Part shown: piece by piece, positions 17,704 through 25,363 of the stretch | Layout: the number at the start of each line of letters is the position of its first letter | Position numbering within the stretch: the stretch's first letter is position 1 | Assembly (NCBI GenBank): GCA_937982565.1 | Contig: CALJLN010000048.1 | Coordinates: 1-38,206, forward strand | From: UBA2421 sp002343075 | Lineage (GTDB): Bacteria > Planctomycetota > Phycisphaerae > Tepidisphaerales > Tepidisphaeraceae | Length of the DNA: 38,206 nt | Direction: 5' to 3' | Translations under genes and position numbers: made by a program | The notes under the pieces: model-generated | What the model was told of the DNA's origin: nothing | Seen by the model: only the letters and a program-made list of their open reading frames with translations | The model's database searches: none

Positions 17704-19197
17704 TTAAGCGGCCATCGCCGCGGGTTCTGCCTCGTCGGGCTGGCCACGCGTCTCACCCGGCTCGCCGAACAGGATCGGCGGCGTCGCCGCGGCCCTCTCT
17801 TCCTTGATGCGCCGGACTTCCTCGGCCGTGGCGTCGGGGTCGCGCACGCGGCGCTCCACTGCGGCTTCCAGGCTCATGCTGTCACTGCCCCGATACGTGC
17901 TGACGATGCTGGCTTCATCCAGCTCGTCGATCGGCAGCCCGTCCCGAGCCTCGACACTCACCGGAGCGCCGCCCAGGAACACGCCCACAGGTCGCTCGGC
18001 GTCGAGCATCAGCGCCACTTCCAGCGCCCGCTCCGCCGCCGGCTCGATGTTGTTTCGCTTACGCTGCGCCTTGGCCAGGCTGTTGGTCATCTCCAGCCGC
18101 AACGTTCGGGCTGCGGTCGGCGCGGCACCCTCCTTCACACCGAGCAAGATCTGGCTGATCTCCGCCTCGACGCAAAACGCCTCCAGCTTGAATTTCCGAT
18201 CGGCCATCGCGCCATCTATGTTCGACTGCGGCGTGATGTAGGTCGGAATCTCATCCTTCGTGCGGAAGGGAAACGCCTTGTACTTGTTTAAGTTGATGTT
18301 GCCGTTGGCGTCGAACATCTCCTGTGGGATACCCATCGCCGGCTCGGCGTGCAGTGCATTGATGCGGCTGATCTGCGTCATGGACGCGTTGATCGCGTCC
18401 TGCGTCTGGACCAGGCCGTCGTAGTCGCTCACGCACTCGCCGCCGTCGAGTTCGTTCGGCACGAACGTGATGACGTTTTCGGCCAGCCCAGTTTGCTCCA
18501 TCGGCGCGTAAGACGCCTCGATGCCCGGCCAAAGCTTGAGATCAACCTCGCGCACGATCGAGTTATCTTTGGCCAACTGGTACGCGTGGCGCTCGACCGC
18601 GCCGCGGGTGTAGATCGTCTTGAGCAAAAACTTGTACGCGTCGGCACCTTCGCCCACCGTCGCCACCTGGTAACGCTCGTAGCGCTCATATTGATCGTCC
18701 GGCGTGGCCGGCCCGACCGGAAACACTTCATCCGGCGGGAGGTTCGTCACATACGCCTGCCCGCGCCAGATGCACGACAGCAGGAACGCCCCGCCCGCCC
18801 ATGACGCCGCCACGGCCGCTGCGTGAAAGCGGGAGTGCACCTTGCTCCGCTTCGCCAGGGCGTCGAGCGCCATCCGCTTGATGGCGTCGTCGACGCTCAG
18901 CTTGGCCTTGTCCCCGAAGACCAGGTCCGCGCTTTTGAAAGACAGTAGTCGCAGCACGCGCAGCGGAACGAATGGGATGATGTCTCGATCGTTCACGCGC
19001 ATTGGCGGGAAATTGAACTGCGTCCGGCCCTCGCTGAGGAAGTACGCGCGATGCCTGCCGTCGAAGAGCATGCGGCACTGGCGGACGCGCTCGGCGCGGA
19101 GATTCTGCTCGGCCGTCAGATACGGCAGCATCACCACGGCGTCGTGCTGATAGCCAGGGTGCGTCTCATTGCGCCAGATGGTTTCCGGGAGCGGCAT
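17704..19197 (-). CDS. Portal protein
   Basis: A 497-residue protein directly after the terminase large subunit, with its ATG overlapping that gene's stop by one base. Order of features: an alpha/beta N-terminal region, a stem-like LAENVITFVPNELDGGECVSDYDGLVQTQDAINASM segment near residues 245-280, and helical KLEAFCVEAEISQILLGVKEGAAPTA typical of SPP1 gp6/phage-portal families. The C-terminus is acidic and disordered. The dodecameric portal would sit at one capsid vertex. Confidence 0.75.
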   Translation of the reverse strand: MPLPETIWRNETHPGYQHDAVVMLPYLTAEQNLRAERVRQCRMLFDGRHRAYFLSEGRTQFNFPPMRVNDRDIIPFVPLRVLRLLSFKSADLVFGDKAKLSVDDAIKRMALDALAKRSKVHSRFHAAAVAASWAGGAFLLSCIWRGQAYVTNLPPDEVFPVGPATPDDQYERYERYQVATVGEGADAYKFLLKTIYTRGAVERHAYQLAKDNSIVREVDLKLWPGIEASYAPMEQTGLAENVITFVPNELDGGECVSDYDGLVQTQDAINASMTQISRINALHAEPAMGIPQEMFDANGNINLNKYKAFPFRTKDEIPTYITPQSNIDGAMADRKFKLEAFCVEAEISQILLGVKEGAAPTAARTLRLEMTNSLAKAQRKRNNIEPAAERALEVALMLDAERPVGVFLGGAPVSVEARDGLPIDELDEASIVSTYRGSDSMSLEAAVERRVRDPDATAEEVRRIKEERAAATPPILFGEPGETRGQPDEAEPAAMAA

Positions 19198-20570
19198 TAC
19201 TGCAGCCCTCCCACTCGCGCCATCGGCGCACGCAGGGGGCGAACGTTGTCGTCGGCCGCGTGGTACGCCAGCGCCAGCGCCCAGAATCGGTCGGCGTGTC
19301 CATCGGTGTCTGATCGATCGACGTCCAGGCGAACGTTATTCGCCGCCGTGACGATTTTTCGAACGCTGTGCAAATCCTCGCGCACCGCGTCATCCTGAGG
19401 AATGCGGATGAGCTTGTCCTCGAACAGCCGGCGAACCGGCATCGCCAGTTCGCTCTTCACCGCCGCGGTGAAGTTCACCGCCTCGACGCGATACCTTCCC
19501 CACCGCTGCTGCAGCCGCTCGGAGAGTTGCAGGCCGATCCCGGTCGAGTCGATCGCCAGCCGCTTCACCGCCGCAATCTGCAGCAGCGTGTTGATCGCAC
19601 CCTCCTGGGCCGAAAAGTTCACGCGGTCGAACGTGCGCACAATCCGCGTCCAGAACACATCACCGATCTTTTCGATCACCCAGAGCACCGACAGATCGCG
19701 CTTGCGGCCCACGTCGAATCCGGCGTACATTGACCCCGCGCCGGTGAATGTGCTCGTCACGTCTAACAGGCTCAGGTTGGCCACCTCGCATGGCCGCATG
19801 ATGTCGTAGCTCAGCAGCGAGCTTGCATCGGTCGAGGGCACGCACATGTACTCTTCGTTCCACGTGTCTTCATCCGGGCAGGTGGATCGCATCTCATCCA
19901 GAAATTCCTGGCGGCGCTTCGCGTCCGGCGCGGGCACATCCGCCAGCTTGCGCTTGCGCATCTCGATGCGCTCCACGATCCCCTGCTCGACCGCGTCCAG
20001 GATCGTCACCTTGTGCAGCGACGCCTTGAGCTTGCCCGAGCGGGCCTGCTGGATCATGCCGTTGAACGCACTGCCCGGCCCGTTGTGCGTGCTCCAGATC
20101 CGCAGCGGATAACCCCAGAACATCGCCGTCGCGTGCGCCGCCTTGTACAGCTCGCGGCCGTCGCGGTGGAACGCGAACTCATCCAACCCCGCCGCGCCGC
20201 CTTTCGACCGAAAGAACTTCGGATTGCTCGAACCGGCCACGATCTTCCGCCCGTTGGCGAAGCGCATCACAAACGCGCTGATCCCGCTGTCCTCGTCGAT
20301 GATCTCCGGCGCGCTGCTCACCGTCGCCACAGCGTTCATCATCTCGGCCCACGTAGCGCACTCGCCGATGAACTCGCCCGATGCGGTCATGTCCGCCGAT
20401 GAATGCCAGTAGTCGCCCTTGTCGCCTTCCGCGCGATCCATCACGGCCGCCAGCGCCTGCGTCCAGGTCCATCCGATCCGGCGCGATTTCTCACCCATCG
20501 CCAGCGGCGCGCGATCGCGCACCCAGTTGATCTGGAACGGGCAGAGAAGATTAAACGGTGCTGCGTTCAT
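19197..20570 (-). CDS. Terminase large subunit (Mu gp28-like)
   Basis: A 457-residue packaging motor. The ATPase part has a KSRRIGWTWT P-loop-like motif at 28-37 (as in Mu gp28, lacking a classic GKT) and a LDEF Walker B at 129-132. The nuclease part has FDVGRKRDLSVLW with D286, AIDSTGIG with D341, and SDTDGHADRFWA with D427, the expected acidic triad. The ATG at 20570 overlaps the small-subunit stop as ATGA; an in-frame extension to 20924 is a shadow. It packages DNA into the prohead. Confidence 0.85.
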   Translation of the reverse strand: MNAAPFNLLCPFQINWVRDRAPLAMGEKSRRIGWTWTQALAAVMDRAEGDKGDYWHSSADMTASGEFIGECATWAEMMNAVATVSSAPEIIDEDSGISAFVMRFANGRKIVAGSSNPKFFRSKGGAAGLDEFAFHRDGRELYKAAHATAMFWGYPLRIWSTHNGPGSAFNGMIQQARSGKLKASLHKVTILDAVEQGIVERIEMRKRKLADVPAPDAKRRQEFLDEMRSTCPDEDTWNEEYMCVPSTDASSLLSYDIMRPCEVANLSLLDVTSTFTGAGSMYAGFDVGRKRDLSVLWVIEKIGDVFWTRIVRTFDRVNFSAQEGAINTLLQIAAVKRLAIDSTGIGLQLSERLQQRWGRYRVEAVNFTAAVKSELAMPVRRLFEDKLIRIPQDDAVREDLHSVRKIVTAANNVRLDVDRSDTDGHADRFWALALAYHAADDNVRPLRAPMARVGGLQ

Positions 20571-21076
20571 GCTGCTGCTGAAATCCCCAGTGCCTTCTTG
20601 ATCGTCGCCACCACGTCCGGGGCGCTCTTGCCCGCTTCGACCGCCTGCTCCGCTTCCTTCACCGCCTCGCTCTGCTTCTGTCTCATCGCCACCAGGTCCT
20701 TGCGGCTGCCCATCCCGGAGCGCATCGCCTGGGCAATCTTCGCCAGCTCGTCGGGGGTCAACTCCTCGCCGCCGACCAGCGCGTCGAAAATCATCTGCTC
20801 GAACCGGACCAGGCTCGCCTCGGTCACCGCGTGCGGGTCGCTCTCCCGCGCCGCCGCCAGGTACTGCCGGGCCACCTCGCTCGACCGCCGCGTCCGATCC
20901 TCCAGCCGGAAATCCTGCAGCCACCGATACACCGCCGACCGGCTCGCCTTCACGCCGATCTTCTCCAGCCAGGCGAGCAGCTCGTCTCCCGTGCGACCCG
21001 GCTGCCGGGCGTACTCTTCCATCTGCTCCAGCGACTGCTCGGTCAGGTGGCGAAAAAAATCCGGCCCGCGCGGCAT
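20567..21076 (-). CDS. Terminase small subunit (Mu gp27-like, DUF3486 type)
   Basis: A 169-residue helical protein. An N-terminal helix-turn-helix (GDELLAWLEKIGVKASRSAVYRWLQDF, about 30-56) and a long C-terminal helical part match the Mu gp27/DUF3486 family that precedes gp28 in Mu-like phages. It should recognise phage DNA for packaging. The gene overlaps the large subunit by four bases. Assignment is supported by both motif and context. Confidence 0.8.
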   Translation of the reverse strand: MPRGPDFFRHLTEQSLEQMEEYARQPGRTGDELLAWLEKIGVKASRSAVYRWLQDFRLEDRTRRSSEVARQYLAAARESDPHAVTEASLVRFEQMIFDALVGGEELTPDELAKIAQAMRSGMGSRKDLVAMRQKQSEAVKEAEQAVEAGKSAPDVVATIKKALGISAAA

Positions 21077-21077
21077 C

Positions 21078-21326
21078 TCAGTCCGACTCCCTCTCTGGGA
21101 CGCGCATCAGCGCCGCCCGGACGATGTCGCGCAGGTGCTCGGTCAGTCCCATCGCCGCAATCAGTGAGCCGGAGTAGACCGTCCGAAACGTCCCCGGCTC
21201 GGCGTGGATCGCCACGCCGATCGCGGATGCCTCGCTCCGTGCGGCAAGCTCGTCAATGAGCTCGTCGACCGTGCACTCGGCAATCGTCTTCGTCTCCCGC
21301 TCGCTCTGTTTCGTTGCATCCGGCAT
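21078..21326 (-). CDS. Small hypothetical protein upstream of terminase
   Basis: An 82-residue protein with a GGAG ribosome site (spacing about seven). It contains a helical ECTVDELIDELAARSEASAIG segment and a C-terminal part that is also helical (LTEHLRDIVRAALMR). Short spacing to genes on both sides shows it belongs to the packaging operon. No family recognised. Confidence 0.55.
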   Translation of the reverse strand: MPDATKQSERETKTIAECTVDELIDELAARSEASAIGVAIHAEPGTFRTVYSGSLIAAMGLTEHLRDIVRAALMRVPERESD

Positions 21327-21329
21327 TCG

Positions 21330-21689
21330 TCAATCTCCAAACCGTGCATCGTCGATCCCCGGAATCGGGTCGATTGCCTCTTCCCACAGCCGGCGGCCCT
21401 TGATCGTGATCGCAAAACGGCGCTCGCGGAACGACGGCCGCGCCGCCCCCATCGCGATCGGTTGCCACTCGCCCAGCAGCTCGTGGCTCACCAGGAATCC
21501 CAGGTGCTCGATCGCCTCCTCCTCGTTGGCCACGCTCCTCCCCGTGTCGTCCGCCGCCGAGAGGAAATTCGTCGCCGGCACGAATCCGCTGGCATACTGC
21601 GACGCCTGCAGCCGCGCGATCGAGAGCATCCGCCGCCGAATCTGCGCGGCTCGCTTCTGTGGGTCGTACTCGCTCAGTCGCTCAGGCAC
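21330..21689 (-). CDS. Hypothetical protein, possible winged helix
   Basis: A 119-residue protein read from GTG with a GGAGGAG ribosome site. A segment EEEAIEHLGFLVSHELLGEW...FAITIKGRRLWEEA (about 57-105) has the helix-then-beta-hairpin layout of winged-helix domains. It lies in the place of Mu gp26-type genes, between the gp25-like and gp27-like genes. A DNA-binding role in packaging or late control is possible but unproven. Confidence 0.5.
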   Translation of the reverse strand: MPERLSEYDPQKRAAQIRRRMLSIARLQASQYASGFVPATNFLSAADDTGRSVANEEEAIEHLGFLVSHELLGEWQPIAMGAARPSFRERRFAITIKGRRLWEEAIDPIPGIDDARFGD

Positions 21690-22071
21690 GGTTCAGCTCC
21701 TCCCGGATGCGCTTGAGGTCGTCCTTCGTCGCGACTACGTCCTTCAGGTCGCTGATCGCCTGCAGCACCTTGAGCTCCAGGCTGTGATCCCGCTCATCGA
21801 GAATCCGCAGGTGCGCATCACCGGCCACCAGCCGCGACTCGATCGCCGCCACCCGCGCCTTGATTTCTGCCGTCGCCGCACCCAGTTCCGTGCGTATGTT
21901 CTGCCGTTCCTGTGCCGCCGACGCGCGGGCACTGCTCTGCGCGTCCGATTCCAGTGCCTCGATCTTGCGCGCGCGGTTCCCCATCGGGATGACGAAAAAC
22001 GAGATCGTCACCGTCAGCACCAGCGACAACGTTGCGATCGTGATCGAGGCTGCCTCAAACCCGAAACTCAA
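21682..22071 (-). CDS. Mu gp25-like (DUF2730 type) membrane-anchored coiled-coil protein
   Basis: A 129-residue protein with one N-terminal transmembrane segment at about residues 8-30 (ITIATLSLVLTVTISFFVIP) followed by a basic loop and a long coiled coil to the end. This layout matches DUF2730/Mu gp25-type proteins found upstream of gp27. Read from a TTG that overlaps the preceding stop. Function in Mu is not well defined. Confidence 0.6.
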   Translation of the reverse strand: MSFGFEAASITIATLSLVLTVTISFFVIPMGNRARKIEALESDAQSSARASAAQERQNIRTELGAATAEIKARVAAIESRLVAGDAHLRILDERDHSLELKVLQAISDLKDVVATKDDLKRIREELNRA

Positions 22072-22391
22072 AACACCAGCTCCATTCCGCGGGCAATCGC
22101 CCGCCCGATGATCGACTCGATCGTCCCCCAGGACTTTGCGCCCACCGCCTCGCCGATGGTGGTCAGGGTCGAGCGCAGCGCGGCAAATTCAATACGAATC
22201 TGCTTGAGTTCCGGCTCGCCCGCCCCGACCGCTTGCAGCTTGAGCTCGATCATCCGCCGCACGGCCCGCTCGACGTCGATCTTCTGCTGCGCGCCCATCC
22301 GCGCGGCGTTGCGCAGCCTCGCGACGACGTCGTCGACCAGCCGGTCTCCGTCGAAGGTGATCTCGCCGTCCTCGCGTGTCTGTCTGCTCAT
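22068..22391 (-). CDS. Hypothetical helical protein
   Basis: A 107-residue protein, MSRQTREDGEITF, with an AGGAT ribosome element seven bases before the ATG; a longer reading to 22436 would run into the dispersed repeat. Nearly all helical (VARLRNAARMGAQQKIDVERAVRRMIELKLQ), no membrane segment, no known family. It overlaps the DUF2730-like gene and so probably acts with it. Its role in early assembly or lysis is unknown. Confidence 0.5.
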   Translation of the reverse strand: MSRQTREDGEITFDGDRLVDDVVARLRNAARMGAQQKIDVERAVRRMIELKLQAVGAGEPELKQIRIEFAALRSTLTTIGEAVGAKSWGTIESIIGRAIARGMELVF

Positions 22392-22404
22392 TTCAGCATC
22401 CTGT

Positions 22405-22460
22405 TCACCCACAAGGGCACCAAGGCAATTCATCACATGTCTTCGTGTCTTGGTGGTTCA
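22405..22460. repeat. Inverted pair of ACCAAGACACGAAG-type dispersed repeats
   Basis: A CACCAAG arm at 22418-22424 and a CTTGGTG arm at 22449-22455, each in a longer match to the ACCACGAAGG/ACCAAGACACGAAG theme also present at 29251 and 35651. The pair lies in a 75-bp gap between two leftward genes. It may form a weak hairpin and could be a small mobile or host-derived repeat. Confidence 0.55.
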
Positions 22461-22466
22461 ATCTCT

Positions 22467-22727
22467 TCAATCCCGCCCGAACACCAGCCCGCGCCGCGCA
22501 TCGATCGACTTCTGCCAGTTGCGCAGGAATGATTCCCACGTCTCCGCCTGCTCGGGGTGTCGCTCGACGTGTTCGCCGATCACCGGCGTCACCGCGACAA
22601 GGCGGTCCTGATCGGCGCTCACGCTGGCGCAGCCGCCCAGGGCCGTCAGCACCGCGAAGAGCACGATGCCGCACAGCCAGAGTCCGGCCCGCGCGCGTCC
22701 CATTGATTCGCCATTTGAGTTCGCCAT
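22467..22727 (-). CDS. Small lipoprotein, possible outer-membrane spanin
   Basis: An 86-residue protein with a GGGAG ribosome site. Residues 11-30 are a signal peptide and LTALGGC (C33) a lipobox, so processing would leave about 54 residues after C33. The rest is polar. The position next to a two-helix membrane protein at the start of the late operon is where phage lysis genes lie, so an o-spanin-like role is possible; alternatively it is a host-surface lipoprotein. The in-frame upstream extension to 23594 is rejected. Confidence 0.5.
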   Translation of the reverse strand: MANSNGESMGRARAGLWLCGIVLFAVLTALGGCASVSADQDRLVAVTPVIGEHVERHPEQAETWESFLRNWQKSIDARRGLVFGRD

Positions 22728-22759
22728 CACGACTCCCATCTCGCCCCCGATCTCGCCTG

Positions 22760-22978
22760 TTAGCCCGGTTCCGTAGCGTTGATCCCCGCCGCCGTGAGCG
22801 CGCCGGTCAGCAGTCCGATCGCCAGCCGCACGCCGAACAGGGGAAAATCGAATTGCGGCGGGGGCTGAAAACTCTCCGGCCCCTCGCGCCATTGCTGCCG
22901 CGCCCGCGCGTAGCCCGTCAGGTCGGCCAGCACCGTCGCCGCCGCCGTGGTGAGGATGATGATCAATGACCTGTGCAT
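22760..22978 (-). CDS. Two-helix membrane protein, possible holin
   Basis: A 72-residue protein with GGAG six bases before the ATG at 22978; an ATG twelve bases upstream has worse spacing. Two hydrophobic segments, SLIIILTTAAATVLADL (about 4-20) and FPLFGVRLAIGLLTGALTAAG (about 45-65), separated by a Pro/Gln-rich polar loop. Such small two-helix proteins at the head of a late operon are often holins. The call is inference from topology and position. Confidence 0.5.
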   Translation of the reverse strand: MHRSLIIILTTAAATVLADLTGYARARQQWREGPESFQPPPQFDFPLFGVRLAIGLLTGALTAAGINATEPG

Positions 22979-23461
22979 GATGGACTCCATAACTCCGGTG
23001 TGGGCGTTTCGGCGCTCGTTGCGGCGGGCGGTGCGGTGAGCGTTGCGGGCGCGGCCCGATTGCCGCGCCCACGACCTCGCGCGTCATAAAAAAACTCTGC
23101 GTGGAAATGGCGGCGCTGAGCGGGCTGTCAGGGGGTGACGATTTACGCCCGCCCAGCGCAGTGCCAGAAGCCTCGTTGGGGCGCGCGGACGGTTCGCCGC
23201 CGCCGCGCGCCCCGCGCCAAGAGGCTGAAGATTCGAGCGCGGATTTCTCCACGCTCGAACCGCCGAAGGGCTTGCCCTCGGGGCGTTCGAACCGGGCGAA
23301 ATCCTTCTCGCCCGCGCCGGCATCCTTGCCGGAATCCTGACCTGCTAAGCTCGCGATCCCACGCGGCCCTGGCAGACTCGGCCCATTGCCGAGTTGCGCC
23401 GCTGGGTTTTCAAAGCAAATCGCCGAGGCGGGGCGCGACCCCGCCCCGGCAATGTCGCATG

Positions 23462-23485
23462 AAAACCCCGTCACATGGGGTTTTT
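23462..23485. terminator. Perfect 8-bp bidirectional terminator hairpin
   Basis: AAAACCCC (23462-23469), seven-base loop, GGGGTTTT (23477-23484) plus a further T. Because the arms carry both A and T runs it can act in either direction. It lies between the control region and the leftward late operon. Confidence 0.75.
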
Positions 23486-23537
23486 GTTCGACGGAAAAAT
23501 CGCCCACCGGGAACGGCGGGCGGTCGTATTGCGGGGT

Positions 23538-23563
23538 CAATTCCTGCAAAATTGCAGGAATTG
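23538..23563. promoter_or_regulatory. 26-bp palindrome, candidate operator
   Basis: Perfect 12-bp arms CAATTCCTGCAA (23538-23549) and TTGCAGGAATTG (23552-23563) around two A bases. No T-run follows, so it is not a terminator; the size and symmetry are those of a dimeric regulator site. It sits in the leader of the leftward operon. Confidence 0.5.
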
Positions 23564-23851
23564 AATCGGCGGAATTGAGCGTGTCCATGCCCATCGGAGC
23601 GTCCTTGCTCCGGCAGGCTCAACGTGGGTTGGGCCTCACTCAAACGCGAAACCCACGGCGAGCCTTCCGGTTTCGGTGGCGTCCGTGGGTCTCTTTTCCT
23701 TCCAGCTCGATCGGCTCAATCACCCCTGACCAGCCGTCGACGCGCGGAATTAGATCATCGCGATCCGGATTGTCAAGCGCCAACCCGACCTCCGCCCAAA
23801 AAGACAAATCCGCCCGTGCGAAATGTATAAAGGATTGTAGGCGAAATTGTC

Positions 23852-23879
23852 TTGCAATCGTCGCGGGGGCGGGTATAGT
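23852..23879 (+). promoter_or_regulatory. Rightward sigma70-type promoter
   Basis: TTGCAA (-35) and TATAGT (-10) separated by 16 bp, giving a start near 23886 and a leader of about 93 bases before the gene at 23979. A local drop in GC supports it. Confidence 0.6.
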
Positions 23880-23921
23880 ATGTGCATCGATCGAGCATGT
23901 AGCCGATCGAAAAACAAAGGT

Positions 23922-23951
23922 GGCCCGGACGTGGTGGAACACATCCGGGCC
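23922..23951 (+). promoter_or_regulatory. Leader hairpin before the gene at 23979
   Basis: Eight-base arms GGCCCGGA (23922-23929) and TCCGGGCC (23944-23951) with a 14-base loop, 14 bases upstream of the AGGAGG ribosome site. It could protect the message or control translation. Confidence 0.45.
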
Positions 23952-23978
23952 GAACAACGCCTGATAGGAGGCATTGTC

Positions 23979-24539
23979 ATGTCCGAGTCTACCACAATTC
24001 GTACGCCGATCATCGCCAAGGTCGATTTTGCGGCATCAATTCGCCGCGGGCAGAATATCCGCCCCGCCGACACCCATGAAATCGGGGTCGATGTGTCGGC
24101 GATGTCCGAGACCGACCGCGATCTGCTCGCCGCCCACGTGGATGAGCATGGGCGGCTGCAAAAGACCGTGTTCGACCACCGGTATGATTACGCGATCTGC
24201 GTGTGGGGCCAAATGGGCAGTGTGCCGGTGGCGTCGATCGACGGTATCATGGAGGCGATCCGTGAATCGATTCGCCAGGCGAATCGAGACCGCGACGACT
24301 ACGTAGGGAAAGTACGTGAGGAAATCGCGGAAATTGAGGCCGGAACGCGAGATCGGGCACCCAACTTTTCCCGGCACACCAACGCCAATGACCCCGAAAT
24401 CCGTGACCTGTGCGAGACGGCGTTAAGGCTGTGGGAAGACCTGAAAGCACGTCGGGAAGCGGAAAAAGCCCGCGTCGCTGGCGTGCGCGATCGCCTCGCG
24501 AAGATGACCGATGAGCAGCTGGTGAAGCTTGGCGTCTAG
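23979..24539 (+). CDS. Hypothetical helical protein with its own promoter
   Basis: A 186-residue protein with a perfect AGGAGG ribosome site seven bases before the ATG. The centre (about 55-85) is mixed, and the C-terminal ~100 residues are helical and charged (IMEAIRESIRQANRDRDDYVGKVREEIAEIE, then DLKARREAEKARVAGVRDRLAK), a likely coiled coil. It has its own promoter, leader hairpin and terminator, so it is a single-gene unit in the control region. No family recognised; a regulatory or lysogenic accessory role is possible. Confidence 0.65.
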   Translation: MSESTTIRTPIIAKVDFAASIRRGQNIRPADTHEIGVDVSAMSETDRDLLAAHVDEHGRLQKTVFDHRYDYAICVWGQMGSVPVASIDGIMEAIRESIRQANRDRDDYVGKVREEIAEIEAGTRDRAPNFSRHTNANDPEIRDLCETALRLWEDLKARREAEKARVAGVRDRLAKMTDEQLVKLGV

Positions 24540-24545
24540 TGTTTC

Positions 24546-24584
24546 ATGCCGGGGCGGGCGCCCTCGCTCGCCCCGGCATTTATT
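24546..24584 (+). terminator. Strong rho-independent terminator
   Basis: Eleven-base arms 24546-24556 and 24569-24579 (ATGCCGGGGCG and its complement) with a 12-base loop, followed by TTATT. It directly follows the stop of the gene at 23979 and precedes the ribosome site of the next rightward gene. Confidence 0.8.
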
Positions 24585-24595
24585 CGGAGAAAAAC

Positions 24596-24994
24596 ATGAA
24601 ATTTCATCTCTCCAACCGCCATCAGAAGGAACTGTTCGTCCGGGCCGCGCCGCTGTCACTGGCGCTGCCGGCACCGCACCCAGAGCCACCAGACTCGCTC
24701 GCCTGGGCGAAATCGGTGCTCACGCCCGACGTGGCCCGGATGGCCCGTAGCGCCGAGGTGTGTGAGATCGTCGTCTCGCCAGGTACGCGGACGACCGGCC
24801 TGGCCGGCGTACTCGGATCGATCATCGGCGACGGCGACCGGTCGCGAATCACGGTCACAATGGTCGTCGTCGTGGTCGAGATCGCCCCCGAAAAGCCCCG
24901 CAATGCCCCCGTGCCGATGCAATGGCCCGGGTGGGTCGAGGGGCCGGGCTGGCGACTGCCGAAGATTGATGTTGACGTCGCGCCGCGGGATTGA
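24596..24994 (+). CDS. Hypothetical protein downstream of a terminator
   Basis: A 132-residue protein, MKFHLSNRHQKELFV, with GGAG about eight bases upstream of the ATG. It contains a Pro-rich stretch, TTGLAGVLGSIIGDGDRSRITVTMVVVVVEI (a strongly hydrophobic beta strand, about 70-100), then EKPRNAPVPMQWPGW. No known domain. A strong terminator lies between it and the previous gene, so expression would depend on readthrough or antitermination. Function unknown. Confidence 0.5.
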   Translation: MKFHLSNRHQKELFVRAAPLSLALPAPHPEPPDSLAWAKSVLTPDVARMARSAEVCEIVVSPGTRTTGLAGVLGSIIGDGDRSRITVTMVVVVVEIAPEKPRNAPVPMQWPGWVEGPGWRLPKIDVDVAPRD

Positions 24995-25135
24995 CAGTCT
25001 CCTCTCGGTCGCGAGCTTTTCCGGCCCACCCGGGCCGGCCCCATTGAAGCATGCCATCATAGGCTGGTTAGTCGCGGCCCTTTTCGATTTTCCGCCGCCG
25101 GTGAAAGCCGGCGTCGGATCCATTTCAGGCCCGCC

Positions 25136-25363
25136 ATGAAGAAATCGCCCCCCAAAAAACTCTCCCGCGGCGGCAAGGCCGGTGTCCACATCGATTGGGC
25201 GAAGTGGGATAAAATCCTCGGCTCCGTCCCCGACTCCGCCGCCGCCGAGGTCATCGGCTGCGCCCGCGGCGTCGTCTACGCGCGCCGCAAGAAACTCGGT
25301 CTGCCCACGCCCACCAACGCCGACATGGCCCGCGCCCTCATCCGATTGCTTAAGCCCCGCTGA
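25136..25363 (+). CDS. Small basic helix-turn-helix-like protein
   Basis: A 75-residue basic protein. Residues 18-60 (IDWAKWDKILGSVPDSAAAEVIGCARGVVYARRKKLGLP) look like a homeodomain-like or recombinase-type helix-turn-helix with a basic recognition helix. No strong ribosome site is seen. It converges tail-to-tail with the leftward zinc-ribbon gene (stops abut). Likely a DNA-binding regulator; partner sites are unknown. Confidence 0.55.
   Translation: MKKSPPKKLSRGGKAGVHIDWAKWDKILGSVPDSAAAEVIGCARGVVYARRKKLGLPTPTNADMARALIRLLKPR

Larger units (their letters stand above)
22991..23978. other. Long untranslated control region between late and early halves
   Basis: About 990 bp without a gene I can support; open frames here are Pro/Ser/Arg-biased. 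Several structured elements are present: a 9-bp-stem GC hairpin (23047-23070), 8-bp inverted TTCGAGCG arms near 23240, a perfect terminator hairpin (23462-23484), a weaker terminator-like hairpin with an A-run (23495-23522), a 26-bp palindrome (23538-23563), overlapping alternative hairpins (23623-23690) and a rightward promoter (23852-23879). It probably carries the late promoter and its controls. Confidence 0.55.

Noticed and set aside
23101..23340. 79-codon plus-strand frame in the control region
   Set aside because: Pro/Ser/Ala-rich with no ribosome site; it overlaps several hairpins and looks non-coding.
22728..23594. Upstream extension of the lipoprotein frame
   Set aside because: It would run through the two-helix membrane gene, a terminator and a palindrome, and has Pro/Ser/Gly-biased composition; the lipoprotein has its own start and ribosome site.
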